From: Quadrisphaera granulorum
GTDB lineage: Bacteria > Actinomycetota > Actinomycetes > Actinomycetales > Quadrisphaeraceae
Direction: 5' to 3'
Length of the DNA stretch: 64,000 bases
Assembly (NCBI RefSeq): GCF_003149145.1
Contig: NZ_QGDQ01000005.1
Coordinates: 114,111-178,110 of the forward strand
How positions within the stretch are numbered: position 1 is the stretch's first letter; each line of letters begins with the position of its first letter. Position numbers and translations under genes: made by a program. Under the pieces are notes generated by a model. That model did no database searches and was not told the DNA's origin. It saw only the letters and a program-made list of their open reading frames with translations. This document shows positions 8,085-17,365 of this stretch, piece by piece.

Positions 8085-9290
8085 ATGACCAGTCACCCCA
8101 CCCGCCCCGCCCGCCGGGCTCGCCCCGCCCGCGGGCTCCTCGCGGCGGCCGCGGCCAGCGCCGCCGCCGTGCTGCTGGCCGCCTGCACCTCCGCCTCGGG
8201 GGCGGCCCCGTCCGAGCAGGGCTCCGACGGGAGTGCCGCAGCCGTCCCGGCGGCCGTGAGCGACGCCGTGGCCGCCGGTTACCAGGGCCTGTCCACCGCG
8301 CCGCCCACCAGCTCACCGGCGGTGTCGCCCGGCCACGACCTGTGGGTGGTCTCCGCGTTCCAGCAGGTCAGCGGTCTGGCGAAGATCGCGTCCGAGGCGC
8401 AGGCGGCTGCCGCCGCCATCGGCTGGAAGGCGACGGTCTGCGACGGCCAGAACAACCCCGCCCAGTGGTCGACGTGCGTCCGCCAGGCCACCGCGGCCGG
8501 AGCCGATGCAATCCTCCTCGCGGGCGTCGACTGCGCGCCCGTCTCCGAAGCGCTCGCGGAGGCCCGCCGCGGCGGCGTGAAGGTGACCGGCGTCGCCTCC
8601 TTCGACTGTGACGACCCCACGCAGGGCGGCGGTGCCTCCCAGTTCGACGCGAAGCTCGGGTACACCGAGGGCGTCACCGGCACCGGTGACTTCTACGAGA
8701 AGGCTGGCAGGCTCCGCGCCGACTGGGTCATCGCCCAGACCGGCGGCTCCGCGAAGGTGCTCCACGTCGCCTTCAAGGGCGTCTCCATCGGCGAGTACCT
8801 CTCGAAGGGCTTCACCGATGAGCTCGCCGCGCAGTGCCCCGGCTGCAGCGTTGTCGACACCGTGGCCATCACCCCCTCGGAGATCGGGCAGCTGCGCCAG
8901 AAGTTCGACTCCGCGCTGCTGAAGAACCCCCAGGCGAACGTCGTGGTCACCGACCTCGACTTCATGCTCTCCGCCGGCGTGCAGCAGTCGCTGCAGCAGA
9001 ACCCCTCCAGCGGCCGCGTGGTGCTCGGTGGTGAGTGCGTCCAGGAGACGCTCGACTACATCCGCGCCGGCGGAGGGGCCCAGGCCTGCGTCGGCTTCTC
9101 CAACGGGCGGGCCGCCTGGGCCGCCGTCGACCAGCTGAACCGCGCCTTCGCCGGTCAGCCGGGCGTGGTGGACGGCGTCGGCTCGCAGATCATCGACGCC
9201 GAGAAGAACCTGCCCGCCGCCGGCAGCCCCTACGAGGGCGCCCTCGACTACCGCGCCACCTACACCCAGCTGTGGAAGGCGGCGGCCTGA
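8085..9290 (+). CDS. Sugar-type ABC transporter substrate-binding lipoprotein
   Basis: About 401 residues with an Arg-rich n-region, a hydrophobic core and lipobox 'LLAAC', so it is membrane-anchored outside the cell. The mature part has the type-1 periplasmic-binding-protein pattern of the ribose-binding group (Peripla_BP_4): 'AAIGWKATVCDGQNNP', 'GADAILLAGVDC' and 'NVVVTDLDFML'. Several cysteines (for example 'AQCPGC') are unusual for a sugar binder. GGAG lies about 7 bp before ATG 8085; a GTG one codon earlier is an alternative. It overlaps the ATPase gene by one base and starts a five-gene operon. Confidence 0.88.
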   Translation: MTSHPTRPARRARPARGLLAAAAASAAAVLLAACTSASGAAPSEQGSDGSAAAVPAAVSDAVAAGYQGLSTAPPTSSPAVSPGHDLWVVSAFQQVSGLAKIASEAQAAAAAIGWKATVCDGQNNPAQWSTCVRQATAAGADAILLAGVDCAPVSEALAEARRGGVKVTGVASFDCDDPTQGGGASQFDAKLGYTEGVTGTGDFYEKAGRLRADWVIAQTGGSAKVLHVAFKGVSIGEYLSKGFTDELAAQCPGCSVVDTVAITPSEIGQLRQKFDSALLKNPQANVVVTDLDFMLSAGVQQSLQQNPSSGRVVLGGECVQETLDYIRAGGGAQACVGFSNGRAAWAAVDQLNRAFAGQPGVVDGVGSQIIDAEKNLPAAGSPYEGALDYRATYTQLWKAAA

Positions 9291-10876
9291 TGGCCGCTGG
9301 CGCTGTCGCTGCGCAGCCTCCGCTGGTCAGCGTCTCGCACCTGTCCAAGACGTACGCCACCCGCGTCGTCGACGACGTCCACCTCCAGGTGCTCCCCGGT
9401 CAGGTGCACGCCCTGCTCGGCGGCAACGGGTCCGGCAAGTCGACGCTGCTGAAGATGGTCGCGGGCGTCGTCGTCCCCGACCCCGGCGGCACCATCACCG
9501 TCGGCGGCGCCGAGCACCCCAGCGAGGCGCACTCCCCGGCGCTCGCCGCGGCCGGCGGCCTGCGCTTCGTCCACCAGGACCTCGCCCTGGTCGACCAGCT
9601 GTCCATCGCCGAGAACGTCGGTCTGGCCTCCGGGTTCCCGCGCGGCCGCACCGGGCTGGTCAGCGCGCGCCGGCTGCGCGAGCGGACCGCGCAGGCGTTG
9701 GCGGCGTCCGGCCTGGACCTGCATCCCGACACCCCCGCGGGGGCGCTGCGCCCCAGTGAGCGGGCCCTCGTGGCGATCGCCCGAGCGCTCCACGGGTCGC
9801 GCGGTCTGCAGGGTGCTCAGGACGACGACGGTCCGCTCGCGCTCGTGCTGGACGAGCCGACCGCGAGCCTGCCCGTCGACGAGGTCGACCGGCTGCTGGC
9901 GTCCATGGCCGCGCTGCGCGACGAAGGACACGCGCTGGTCTTCGTCAGCCACCGTCTCAGCGAGGTCACCGCCGTGGCCGACCACGTGACGGTGCTCCGC
10001 GACGGCCGCGTGGCCGACGAGGGCCCGGCCGCCGACTTCGACGAGGCGCGGGTGGTGGAGGCCATGACCGGCCACGCCCGCGCAGCCGTCCACCACGTCA
10101 GGCGGCCCGCACCCACCGGTGCGACCGGCGCGCCGCGCCTGCGAGCCACCGGCCTGACCGGCGGAGCGCTGCGCGGGGTCGACCTGGAGGTGCGTGCCGG
10201 GGAGGTCGTCGGGATCGGCGGGCTCGCCGGCTCCGGGCGCACCTCGCTGCTGCGCGCACTGTTCGGCGACCTGCCCGCCACCGGCGCGGTCGAGCTCGAC
10301 GGCAGGCCTCTGGTGCTGCGCTCCCCGCGCGACGCCGTGCGGGCGGGGATCGCCCTGGTCCCCGAGGACCGGCTGCGTGAGGCGGCGTTCCTGGACCGGC
10401 CGATCTGGGAGAACCTCGGCGCCCACCGGCTGCTGTTCGGCGGTGCGGGCAGCCGGCTGGTGAGCTCCGGGGCCGCCGAGCGCCGCGCCGCCCCCGGGCT
10501 GGTGCGCCGTTTCACCGTCCGCGCGCCGTCGACGGTCGCGCCCCTGGGTGCGCTGTCGGGGGGCAACCAGCAGAAGGTGGTCATGGCCCGCTGGCTGTCC
10601 ACCGAGCCGCGCGTGCTGCTGCTGGACGAACCCTCCCAGGGCGTCGACGCGGTGGCCCGCGAGGAGATCCACCGACTCGTGCGGGAGGCGGCCGACGGGG
10701 GAGCCGCCGTCGTCGTCGTCTCCAGCGACCTCGAGGAGCTCGAGGCACTCAGCGACCGCGTGGTCGTGCTGGCCGACGGGCGCGTGGCCGCCGAGCTCAC
10801 CGGCGAGGCCGTCACCCGGCACGCCATCACCGTCCACATGCAGGGAACCACCCACCGGAACGGGGCAGCAGCATGA
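9290..10876 (+). CDS. ABC transporter ATP-binding protein, duplicated (RbsA/XylG type)
   Basis: 528 residues with two nucleotide-binding domains, as in ribose/xylose importers. Domain 1 has Walker A 'GGNGSGKST' near residue 44, Walker B 'LVLDEPTAS' and a degenerate signature 'LRPSERALVAIARAL'. Domain 2 has a Walker A-like 'GLAGSGRTS' lacking the Lys, as usual in RbsA second halves, a perfect signature 'SGGNQQKVVMARWL' and 'LDEPSQGVD'. ATG 9290 overlaps the preceding stop (TGATG). An upstream in-frame extension lies inside the binding-protein gene and is rejected. Confidence 0.93.
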   Translation: MAAGAVAAQPPLVSVSHLSKTYATRVVDDVHLQVLPGQVHALLGGNGSGKSTLLKMVAGVVVPDPGGTITVGGAEHPSEAHSPALAAAGGLRFVHQDLALVDQLSIAENVGLASGFPRGRTGLVSARRLRERTAQALAASGLDLHPDTPAGALRPSERALVAIARALHGSRGLQGAQDDDGPLALVLDEPTASLPVDEVDRLLASMAALRDEGHALVFVSHRLSEVTAVADHVTVLRDGRVADEGPAADFDEARVVEAMTGHARAAVHHVRRPAPTGATGAPRLRATGLTGGALRGVDLEVRAGEVVGIGGLAGSGRTSLLRALFGDLPATGAVELDGRPLVLRSPRDAVRAGIALVPEDRLREAAFLDRPIWENLGAHRLLFGGAGSRLVSSGAAERRAAPGLVRRFTVRAPSTVAPLGALSGGNQQKVVMARWLSTEPRVLLLDEPSQGVDAVAREEIHRLVREAADGGAAVVVVSSDLEELEALSDRVVVLADGRVAAELTGEAVTRHAITVHMQGTTHRNGAAA

Positions 10877-11946
10877 CCACCACCGACCCCTCGCCGCGCA
10901 CCGAACCCCGGTCGCAGCCCCGTCGGGCCGCTGCCGAGCAGGTGACCGCTGACCGGCACGCCCGCAGGGCGCTGTCTGGGCTGGGGGAGCGGTACGGGCT
11001 GCTGCTGCTCGTCGTGCTCATGGCGGTGGTCTTCAGCGTGCTGCCGGAGTCGGGGGAGGCCTTCCGCAGCGTCGCCAACGCCCGCGCGATCGCCGCCAAC
11101 CAGGGCGTCGGCCTCGTCGTAGCGCTCGCGCTGCTGCTGCCGCTGGCCGCCGGCCACTTCGACTTCTCGGTGGGAGCCGTCGCGGCGTCGTCGTCGCTCG
11201 TCACCGCAGCGCTCAGCGCCCAGCACGGCCTGCCGCTGATGGTGGCTGTGGTCGCGGCGGAGGGCTTCGGGGCGCTGGTCGGTGCACTGCTCGGATGGCT
11301 GGTGGCCTACCTCGAGATCAACCCCTTCATCTCCACGCTCGGAGCGGCCACGCTGCTGGGCGGCGCGATCTTCGCCTACACCGGCGGGTTGCAGATCACC
11401 AACGGCATCCCGCCGCAGCTGACCGCGGTGGGGTCCTCGCAGGTGCTGGGCGTGCCGGTCATCGCCGTCGTCGCCGCGGCGGTGGCGGTGGCGGTGTGGC
11501 TGCTCACCGCCCGCACCGCCTTCGGGCGGCGCCTGTACGCGGTGGGCTCCAACGCCCGCGCCACCCAGCTGCTGGGCGTGGACGTGCGGCGCACGCAGCT
11601 ACTGGCCTTCGTGGGGTCGGGCACGGTCGCGGGGATCGGCGGGGTGCTGCTGCTCGCCCGGCAGGGCGCCGCGACCTCCGACAGCGGCATGTCCATGCTG
11701 TTCCCCGCGCTGACAGCGGTGCTGCTCGGCACCATCGTGGTGGACCTGGGCCGCCCGTCGGTGCCGGGGACGGTGGTCGGGATCCTCTTCGTGGCGGTGA
11801 TCGTGAGCGGATTGGCGCTGGTGGGCGCACCGGCCTGGGTGAGCCCGGTGTTCAACGGTGCGGCGCTGCTGCTCGCCGTCGGGTTCGCCCGACTGGCGCG
11901 GACTCGCAGCGGCCCCGGACGCAGCGGACGGGCGCGCCGTGCCTGA
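10873..11946 (+). CDS. ABC transporter permease (RbsC type)
   Basis: 357 residues, multispanning, with the BPD_transp_2 pattern of carbohydrate and autoinducer importers. Features are 'ANQGVGLVVALALLLPLAAGHFDFSVGAVAA' near the first helices (written here only as a landmark), 'EINPFISTLGAATLL' and 'AVGSNARATQLLGVDV'. 'HFDFSVG' replaces the common 'GIDLSVG' motif. It overlaps the ATPase stop by four bases (ATGA). Together with the two upstream genes it forms a complete importer. Confidence 0.92.
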   Translation: MTTTDPSPRTEPRSQPRRAAAEQVTADRHARRALSGLGERYGLLLLVVLMAVVFSVLPESGEAFRSVANARAIAANQGVGLVVALALLLPLAAGHFDFSVGAVAASSSLVTAALSAQHGLPLMVAVVAAEGFGALVGALLGWLVAYLEINPFISTLGAATLLGGAIFAYTGGLQITNGIPPQLTAVGSSQVLGVPVIAVVAAAVAVAVWLLTARTAFGRRLYAVGSNARATQLLGVDVRRTQLLAFVGSGTVAGIGGVLLLARQGAATSDSGMSMLFPALTAVLLGTIVVDLGRPSVPGTVVGILFVAVIVSGLALVGAPAWVSPVFNGAALLLAVGFARLARTRSGPGRSGRARRA

Positions 11947-12967
11947 CACCCCTGACACGCACGAGACCCTGCTCTTCGCGTGGCTGCGCGCCGACGACGA
12001 CGCCACTCGACCCCAGGACACCTCCGACGCGATCGTCGTGCGGTCCACCGGGCCGGCGCCGCGAATCTCCCGGCGCCTCGAGCTCGACACCGTCGAGTGC
12101 GCCGTGATCGAGGGTGAGGAGGTGGACGTCGAGCCGTTCCCCACCGCCCGGGCCTGGCGCGGCGTGCTGCTCGGCTACCTGGACGCCGGGGAGCTGTCCG
12201 TCGACCAGGAGGGGCGCCGGGTCGACCTAGAGCGCGGCGACTTCGTCTTCTACACCGCCGCGCAGCGCTACCGGATCCGCTCGGCAGCGGCGCATCGCTT
12301 CCTCGTGGTGCGCATCCCCACCTCCGCGCTGGTGCTGCGGCACGGCCTGTTCACCGACGTGCTGGCCACCGACCTCAACGACCTGCCCTCGGCGCCGCTG
12401 CTGCGCAGCCTGCTGGCGGTGCTGGCCGACCCCGCGTACCTGCCGAGCCTGCCCGCCCGGGCGCATGCTGCCGATGCGCTGGTGGCTGCGGCGCACGCCG
12501 TCATCGCCGACGCCCGGGAGCCGGGGACGGCGGAGGCGATGTCGCAGTTCCACCGCATCGTCGTCTGGATCGACGCCCACCTCGCCGACGACGACCTCTC
12601 CACCGAACGGGTCGCCGTTGGCAGCTTCGTCTCGGCGCGCACGGTGCGGCGGGTGTTCGCCCTGAACGGCACCACGGTGTCGGCGCTGGTGCGCCAGCGG
12701 CGCCTCGAGCGCATCCGCAACGCGCTCCTCGACCCGAGGGAGCAAGGGACGGCGATCGGTGCCATCGCCGCCCGCTGGGGGTTCCGCGACCCGTCCGTCT
12801 TCAGCCGCGCCTTCACCCAGCAGTTCGGGATACCCCCGCGCCGCTACCGGGCGCTGCACCTGCACCAGGGCGCCGCTGCCGCTGCACCGGCTGCCACCAC
12901 CACCCCTGACCCAGGAGGTCCCCATGACCCTGCTCTCCCACCCGCCCGTCGCCCGCTTCGTCGCTAA
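11939..12967 (+). CDS. AraC-family transcriptional regulator
   Basis: 342 residues. The N-terminal half resembles the AraC_binding_2 (cupin-like) domain. The C-terminal double helix-turn-helix (HTH_18) is clear: 'LSTERVAVGSFVSARTVRR' for the first and 'IAARWGFRDPSVFSRAF' with 'FGIPPRRYR' for the second. GTG 11939 overlaps the permease stop, so translation is coupled. Lying inside the importer operon, it probably controls the operon in response to the transported compound. Its C-terminus overlaps the start of the esterase gene by 44 bp. Confidence 0.88.
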   Translation: MPDTPDTHETLLFAWLRADDDATRPQDTSDAIVVRSTGPAPRISRRLELDTVECAVIEGEEVDVEPFPTARAWRGVLLGYLDAGELSVDQEGRRVDLERGDFVFYTAAQRYRIRSAAAHRFLVVRIPTSALVLRHGLFTDVLATDLNDLPSAPLLRSLLAVLADPAYLPSLPARAHAADALVAAAHAVIADAREPGTAEAMSQFHRIVVWIDAHLADDDLSTERVAVGSFVSARTVRRVFALNGTTVSALVRQRRLERIRNALLDPREQGTAIGAIAARWGFRDPSVFSRAFTQQFGIPPRRYRALHLHQGAAAAAPAATTTPDPGGPHDPALPPARRPLRR

Positions 12968-13844
12968 GCGCCTACAGACCGTGCTGCCGAAGCTGCTGGC
13001 CAGGCAGAGCGGTGGGGCCGACCCACGCCACCGCCTGCCGCAGTTCGCCACCTCCCGCACCGAGCTGGTGGTCCCGAGCTCCCCGCCGGCGCCCCTCGTC
13101 GTGCACCGCGCGGCAGGGACCCCGCGCGACGCGCCCGTGCACGTCAACTTCCACGGCGGCGGCTACATCCTTGGGCAGGACCACGGCGATGACGCCCTGT
13201 GCCGCGTGGTCGCCAACCAGGCCGGGGTCGTGGTGGTGGACGTCGACTACGCCGTCGCCCCCCAGCACCCGTTCCCCGTGCCGGTGCTCCAGGCCGTCGA
13301 GGTGGTGCGCTGGGTGGCCGAGCACGGCGCCGAGCACGGCTGGGACGGCTCGCGGCTGACGGTGGGTGGGCAGAGCGCCGGCGGCGCCATCGCGGCTGCC
13401 GTCGCCCGGACCCTGCTGCGCGAGGGCGGCCCACGGCCGCTGCTGCAGGTGCTCCACTACCCGCCCCTGGACCTGACCGTCCCGGTGACCACCAAGCACA
13501 GCCCGCTGGCCAAGCCGGCGCTGACCCCGTGGATGGGGGAGGTCTTCGACACCGCGTACGTCCCCGACGCCTCTCGCCGCAGCGACCCGCTCGTCTCCCC
13601 GGCCTCGGCGGGTGACATCGAGGACCTCACCGGCATCGCGCCGGCGGTGGTCATCGCGTGCGCCCACGACGTGCTGCACGACGAGGACGTGCGCTACGCC
13701 ACGCGACTGGAGCGGGCAGGTGCGCTGGCGGAGCTCATCGAGGTGCCCGACGCCGACCACGCCTACGACATGGGCGACGACGTGCGGGGCCTGCAGACCT
13801 ACGAGGCGATCGCCCGGCACGTGGCGAAGGCCACCACCGTGTGA
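12924..13844 (+). CDS. HSL-type alpha/beta hydrolase (esterase)
   Basis: 306 residues with the hormone-sensitive-lipase signatures: oxyanion motif 'HGGG' in 'VNFHGGGYILG' and nucleophile elbow 'GGQSAGG'. A C-terminal Asp-His region includes 'ADHAYDMG'. No signal peptide, so cytosolic. ATG 12924 is preceded by a strong AGGAGG at 5 bp spacing, although it lies inside the AraC gene. It is the last gene of the importer operon, so it may hydrolyse an ester brought in by that importer; this is inference. Confidence 0.88.
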   Translation: MTLLSHPPVARFVAKRLQTVLPKLLARQSGGADPRHRLPQFATSRTELVVPSSPPAPLVVHRAAGTPRDAPVHVNFHGGGYILGQDHGDDALCRVVANQAGVVVVDVDYAVAPQHPFPVPVLQAVEVVRWVAEHGAEHGWDGSRLTVGGQSAGGAIAAAVARTLLREGGPRPLLQVLHYPPLDLTVPVTTKHSPLAKPALTPWMGEVFDTAYVPDASRRSDPLVSPASAGDIEDLTGIAPAVVIACAHDVLHDEDVRYATRLERAGALAELIEVPDADHAYDMGDDVRGLQTYEAIARHVAKATTV

Positions 13845-13937
13845 GCCCAGGCGCCTCCGGCTCCTGCCGTACGGACCCGACCGGGCTCACCGCCACGATC
13901 CTGCCCGGGATGTGTCGCCGCCGAGCGGACGGAGCGG

Positions 13938-14462
13938 TCACGGCCGCGACCAGTCGCCCCAAGGCGCCGGCTCCAGGCGGTACACCGCAACATCGGTCAG
14001 CCGTGCTCGGATCTCGTCGTCGGTGGCGCGTGCACTGAACGGAAACTGGTCTTGCGCCCACCGCAGCTGGCTGAGGTACAGACGGAGAGCGGCGACCGCC
14101 TCCTCCGGCTCGGCCCGATGCGCGACTGCGTCCTGCCTGCCATCCGCCGACAGCAGTGCGCACGCAGGGTTCGCCGCGAGATTCAGCGCCCAGGGCCTGT
14201 CTGCTCGGGGGGACAGCACGTACCGCCGACCGTGCACCTGCACGACGGCGATCGGTACGCGGTGCCAGGTTCCCGTGCGCCGGCCGCGGACCTCGAGCAC
14301 GCGAACGGCGTAGCGGCCGTCGATCAGCGGCTGCACCGGCATCGTCAGGATCTTGTCTGCCATGGCGGCGTTGCTCTGCGCTGCGTCGACGCCGCCGATC
14401 GGCCGGTCCGTCAGCGGTGGCGTGAAGGCAGGTGGCGCTGTGTCTGGTGTCGCGTCGGTCAT
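13938..14462 (-). CDS. F420-type nitroreductase/quinone reductase family protein (Ddn-like)
   Basis: 174 residues of the deazaflavin-dependent nitroreductase family. The core split-barrel pattern is 'VLEVRGRRTGTWHRVPIAVV', followed by 'RYVLSPRADRPWALNLAANP', which resembles the Ddn strand-turn that holds F420. Family members reduce quinones or nitro compounds with F420H2, a cofactor typical of actinomycetes. It is divergent from a MarR gene across 82 bp with AT-rich palindromes, so it is probably that regulator's target. Confidence 0.75.
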   Translation of the reverse strand: MTDATPDTAPPAFTPPLTDRPIGGVDAAQSNAAMADKILTMPVQPLIDGRYAVRVLEVRGRRTGTWHRVPIAVVQVHGRRYVLSPRADRPWALNLAANPACALLSADGRQDAVAHRAEPEEAVAALRLYLSQLRWAQDQFPFSARATDDEIRARLTDVAVYRLEPAPWGDWSRP

Positions 14463-14495
14463 GGGGATCCTCCCGGTCGGAGCGATTGCTAGGGA

Positions 14496-14536
14496 ACATA
14501 GCCATAAATGGCTAGTTTAACTAGCAATAGCTAAAC
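14496..14536. promoter_or_regulatory. MarR operator/promoter region
   Basis: A strikingly AT-rich island between divergent genes. It holds the near-palindromes AGCCATAAATGGCT and GCTAGTTTAACTAGC, plus a further half-site TAGCTAAACT. Overlapping palindromes of this kind are typical MarR sites and would cover both promoters. Confidence 0.72.
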
Positions 14537-14544
14537 TGGTCCTC

Positions 14545-15024
14545 ATGGCGCGCAGCGATCAACGCCGGTCGAACCACCACGATGTGGCGTTGGCGCTGCG
14601 CGAGGTGCTCAAGGCCGACCGCTTCGCGGTCCGCGAACTAGCCGCTCGCCTTGGGCTCGGTGTCAACGACATCACCGCACTGCAGCACCTGACCGAGGGC
14701 CCCCTCGGGCCGACGGACCTCGCCGACAGGCTGGGTCTGACGACCGCATCCACATCGCTCCTACTCGACCGTCTCGAGGACGTCGGGCACATCTGGCGGG
14801 AGCCGCATCCCCGGGACGGCCGCCGCAAGATCGTCGTTCTCACCGACAGGTCGCGGGGCCTCGTCCTCGAGGCGCTCCAACCGCTGACGACCGCGCTGGA
14901 CCGCGCAGCCGCCGACCTCACCGAAGACCACGCTGACGCGGTGATCAGCTTCTTGACGGTGGCGGCCACCCTGATGCGCGACTACTCCGCAGGGGGTGCG
15001 GACGGCTCGGTGACCAGACAGTGA
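14545..15024 (+). CDS. MarR-family transcriptional regulator
   Basis: 159 residues. The winged helix is visible as 'LGLGVNDITALQHLTEGPLGPTDLADRLGLTTASTSLLLDRLEDVGHI', followed by the wing 'REPHPRDGRRKIVVLT'. Only this landmark is given; the rest is dimerisation helices. It is divergent from the Ddn-like reductase and probably represses it and itself in response to a redox-active or aromatic compound. Confidence 0.88.
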   Translation: MARSDQRRSNHHDVALALREVLKADRFAVRELAARLGLGVNDITALQHLTEGPLGPTDLADRLGLTTASTSLLLDRLEDVGHIWREPHPRDGRRKIVVLTDRSRGLVLEALQPLTTALDRAAADLTEDHADAVISFLTVAATLMRDYSAGGADGSVTRQ

Positions 15025-15158
15025 CCGCGACGCCGACGGCGAAGGCTGCACGGTCGAGGCGGCTGTCGCCATCGTCAGTGAGCTGCCAATCGGGGAGCCA
15101 TCCGCTGCGGCGCGCTCCCGGACGAGGATCGCCAGTGAAGCCAGAACACCTCGATGCT

Positions 15159-15564
15159 TCAGGAGAAGTACAAGGAGACGGTGAGCCCGTAAGGGCGCAA
15201 GTTCGCCCAGCGCCGGTCGCAGCCGAGCACCGGCAGACCGGCGTGCGTGGCATAGCCCAGCACGCACAGGTCGCCCAGGGAGAGCTGGCCTCGACGGGTG
15301 CCGTCGTGCTGAGCCCGTCGGTCACGACGTTGGCGGCAGGGCGGCCAGGCGATACATGACGCGAACGACCTCGGCGCAGGTGACGGACGTCAGCACGCTG
15401 CGCTCCAGGACGCCATCGGCGACTCGGGCCACGGCTGCCGCGTCGCTGCGCAGCACCCCGACGATGAGGGAAGCATCCACCACGATCGGTCCGAGCGGCA
15501 GCGGCGCGTCCTGGCCGTCGGCCTGCGGTAAGGACCCCTCAGAGGAGACGGGGTCGTCGATCAC
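15159..15564 (-). pseudogene. Broken VapC-like PIN-domain toxin
   Basis: The N-terminal PIN half ('VVDASLIVGVLRSD', 'TCAEVVRVMYRLAALPP') ends at a stop at 15322. The C-terminal half ('GQLSLGDLCVLGYATHAGLP', 'GCDRRWANL') continues in another frame to a stop at 15159. The two halves total about 105 residues and the usual middle helices are missing, so both a deletion of about 30-40 residues and a frameshift are likely. The catalytic Asp residues of both halves are still readable. The start overlaps the antitoxin stop (ATGA). Confidence 0.75.
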
Positions 15565-15869
15565 CTCGGGGTGGCGGGGTTGGGGTAGCGGGCCAGGACG
15601 CGGGCCTCGTCAGCGGCGCGGTCGGCAGCGACCTCCTCCAGGGCGGTGGTGGTCACCGCGGCGGCAGGGTCGCGTCCCTCAGTGGCGGCGACGGCGGCCA
15701 TGCCTTCGGTGACGGCTCGCTGGAGCTTGGACAGCACCGAGCCGGTGGACTCGAGCACGATCCGGCCAGGGCCTTCCACGCGGGCGACCATGCCCTCACC
15801 AGCTTCGACCCCGGCGGCGTCGAGCAGTGCCGCGGGGATGGTGGGGCGGCGCCGGGAGTCCAGCTTCAC
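15561..15869 (-). CDS. AbrB/VapB-type antitoxin
   Basis: 102 residues. The N-terminus has the swapped-hairpin DNA-binding pattern 'LDSRRRPTIPAALLDAAGV', then 'VARVEGPGRIVLES'. The C-terminal helical tail would normally bind the toxin. It overlaps the broken PIN toxin by four bases. An intact antitoxin left beside a dead toxin is a common end state of toxin-antitoxin decay. Confidence 0.78.
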   Translation of the reverse strand: MKLDSRRRPTIPAALLDAAGVEAGEGMVARVEGPGRIVLESTGSVLSKLQRAVTEGMAAVAATEGRDPAAAVTTTALEEVAADRAADEARVLARYPNPATPR

Positions 15870-16186
15870 GACTGCCGTCAGCGGAGTGGTTACGGGGCGA
15901 GCCTACGTGAGGTGGGTGGCGCGACGCACTGCCCACGGATAGGGGAATGTGGGTGATGTGGGCAGACGTCAGGGCGCATCGATCATGGGGATCCGCGACC
16001 TCGCAGGTGCGTCGTCGTCCCTCCCACCTCAGCCTTCCGACGACGACGACTCCTGAGAGGTGCACTGGCGCGTTGACAAGAGCGAACGGTGGCGACTCGG
16101 CGGTGGTGCGCTGGCCGTCGCTGATCGGTAGCGGGGCTCGCGGGGCCGGGATGCATCAGCGGCATAACTGACAGGGGGCGCTCCCG
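15870..16186. other. Intergenic stretch, no gene seen
   Basis: 317 bp between the antitoxin start and the CobW stop. No frame has plausible coding content. An imperfect hairpin at 16168-16191 (CTGACAGGG with TCCCGTCAG) overlaps the CobW stop codon and may help terminate it. The antitoxin promoter presumably lies at 15870-15950. Confidence 0.5.
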
Positions 16187-17311
16187 TCAGGCGGCGCCGC
16201 CCACCTGGACGTCTCCCAGCCAGGGCTCGAAGCCGTCGCTGCGCCCGGCCCACCGGGCCAGGCCGCGCGCCAGCTCGGCGTCGGTGAGCAGGCTCGCGGC
16301 GAAGGCGTCGCGCACGAGAGCGGGGTCCTCCTCGACGCCGGTCACGACCAGGCGGGTGCTGCGCTCCACGGGCACCCCCGTGGCGTCCCACGGCCCTGCG
16401 TCGCCGATGCTGAGCTGGCCGCCCGCGCCGTCCCACATCCCCACAGCGTCGGGTCGCGTGGGCAGCCAGAAGCGGCCGCGGCCCACGAGCCGGCCGTCGG
16501 CCAGGGCCTCGAGGTTCTCGCGGAGCCGCTCGGGGTGCGCCGGGCGCCAGTCGTGCAGGTCGAGCGTCCAGACGCCGTGGGCGTCGGGGGCGCCGCTGGG
16601 CGCCACGGCGCGCGGGTCGTCCCAGCCCCGGGAGGCGCGAGGGTCGTGGCGGCTGCGCAGCAGGTGGTCGGCGGCGAGGTCGCTGGCGCCGTCCACCTGC
16701 ACCGTGCCGGGCAGGGCGAGGTGCTCCAGGAGGGTGAGCGTGCGCGCGTCGGCGCCGGGGGCCAGCACGAGGTCGGCGCTGCGCAGCTGGCGGGCGAGCA
16801 CCTCCCCGACGCTGCGCGCGTCGCCGTCGCCGTGGGCGAGGTCGCGCTCGTCGAGGAGGTCGTCGCAGAAGAGGTCGTGCTCGGCGGTGGCACCGTCGAC
16901 GACGGCGACCACCCCGGCCAGGCTCAGCAGCTGGCGCACGCTGCGGTGCGCCGCAGCCCCGTCGAGCATGCCCAGCAGGCCCCGCACCACCGGCACCGGT
17001 TCGCTCGCGAGCGGCAGCGCGAGCAGCGCGGCGCTCCACCTGTCGAGCTCCGCCACGCGCACGAGCGTGGGCAGGAGGTCCTCGCGCACCGCGCAGGCCA
17101 GGCAGGCGTGCTCCAGGGGGACGACGACGTCCTCCAGCGCGCCCGTCCCGTCGCTGACCACGCGGCGCAGCAGACCCTGGCCGGCGCCGGTGAGGTCGTG
17201 ACGGACGACGACGACGTCGGGAGCGTCCAGCTGGACGCTGAGCACGGCGGCGTCGCGGGAGGCGGCGTCGACGGCGGTGACGGCGGTGACGGGCAGGCGG
17301 GAGGCGGTCAC
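16187..17311 (-). CDS. CobW/COG0523-family protein lacking the P-loop (zinc-starvation type)
   Basis: 374 residues. It has the conserved '[16 protein letters not shown]' (CxxC metal-binding motif) and '[14 protein letters not shown]' of the CobW C-terminal domain. The N-terminal strand '[19 protein letters not shown]' shows no GxxxxGKT Walker A, unlike classical CobW GTPases. GTG 17311 is chosen: GGAGGG lies 5 bp upstream, and a longer frame to 17386 would run through two Zur-like boxes. Its divergence from zinc-free ribosomal proteins supports a role in zinc allocation under Zur control. Confidence 0.82.
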   Translation of the reverse strand: MTASRLPVTAVTAVDAASRDAAVLSVQLDAPDVVVVRHDLTGAGQGLLRRVVSDGTGALEDVVVPLEHACLACAVREDLLPTLVRVAELDRWSAALLALPLASEPVPVVRGLLGMLDGAAAHRSVRQLLSLAGVVAVVDGATAEHDLFCDDLLDERDLAHGDGDARSVGEVLARQLRSADLVLAPGADARTLTLLEHLALPGTVQVDGASDLAADHLLRSRHDPRASRGWDDPRAVAPSGAPDAHGVWTLDLHDWRPAHPERLRENLEALADGRLVGRGRFWLPTRPDAVGMWDGAGGQLSIGDAGPWDATGVPVERSTRLVVTGVEEDPALVRDAFAASLLTDAELARGLARWAGRSDGFEPWLGDVQVGGAA

Positions 17312-17332
17312 AGGGGCCCTCCGGGTGTCGAA

Positions 17333-17349
17333 GCGAGAACAGTTCTCGC
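17333..17349. promoter_or_regulatory. Zur-like box 1
   Basis: GCGAGAACAGTTCTCGC, a perfect palindrome with a single central base. It lies between the divergent CobW gene and the ribosomal-protein operon. The position and the downstream genes fit a zinc-uptake-regulator site. Confidence 0.75.
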
Positions 17350-17365
17350 CTAGAGTGGCACATGA

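Noticed and set aside
13845..13937. Terminator between the esterase and the Ddn-like gene
   Set aside because: I could not draw a convincing stem in this short convergent gap.
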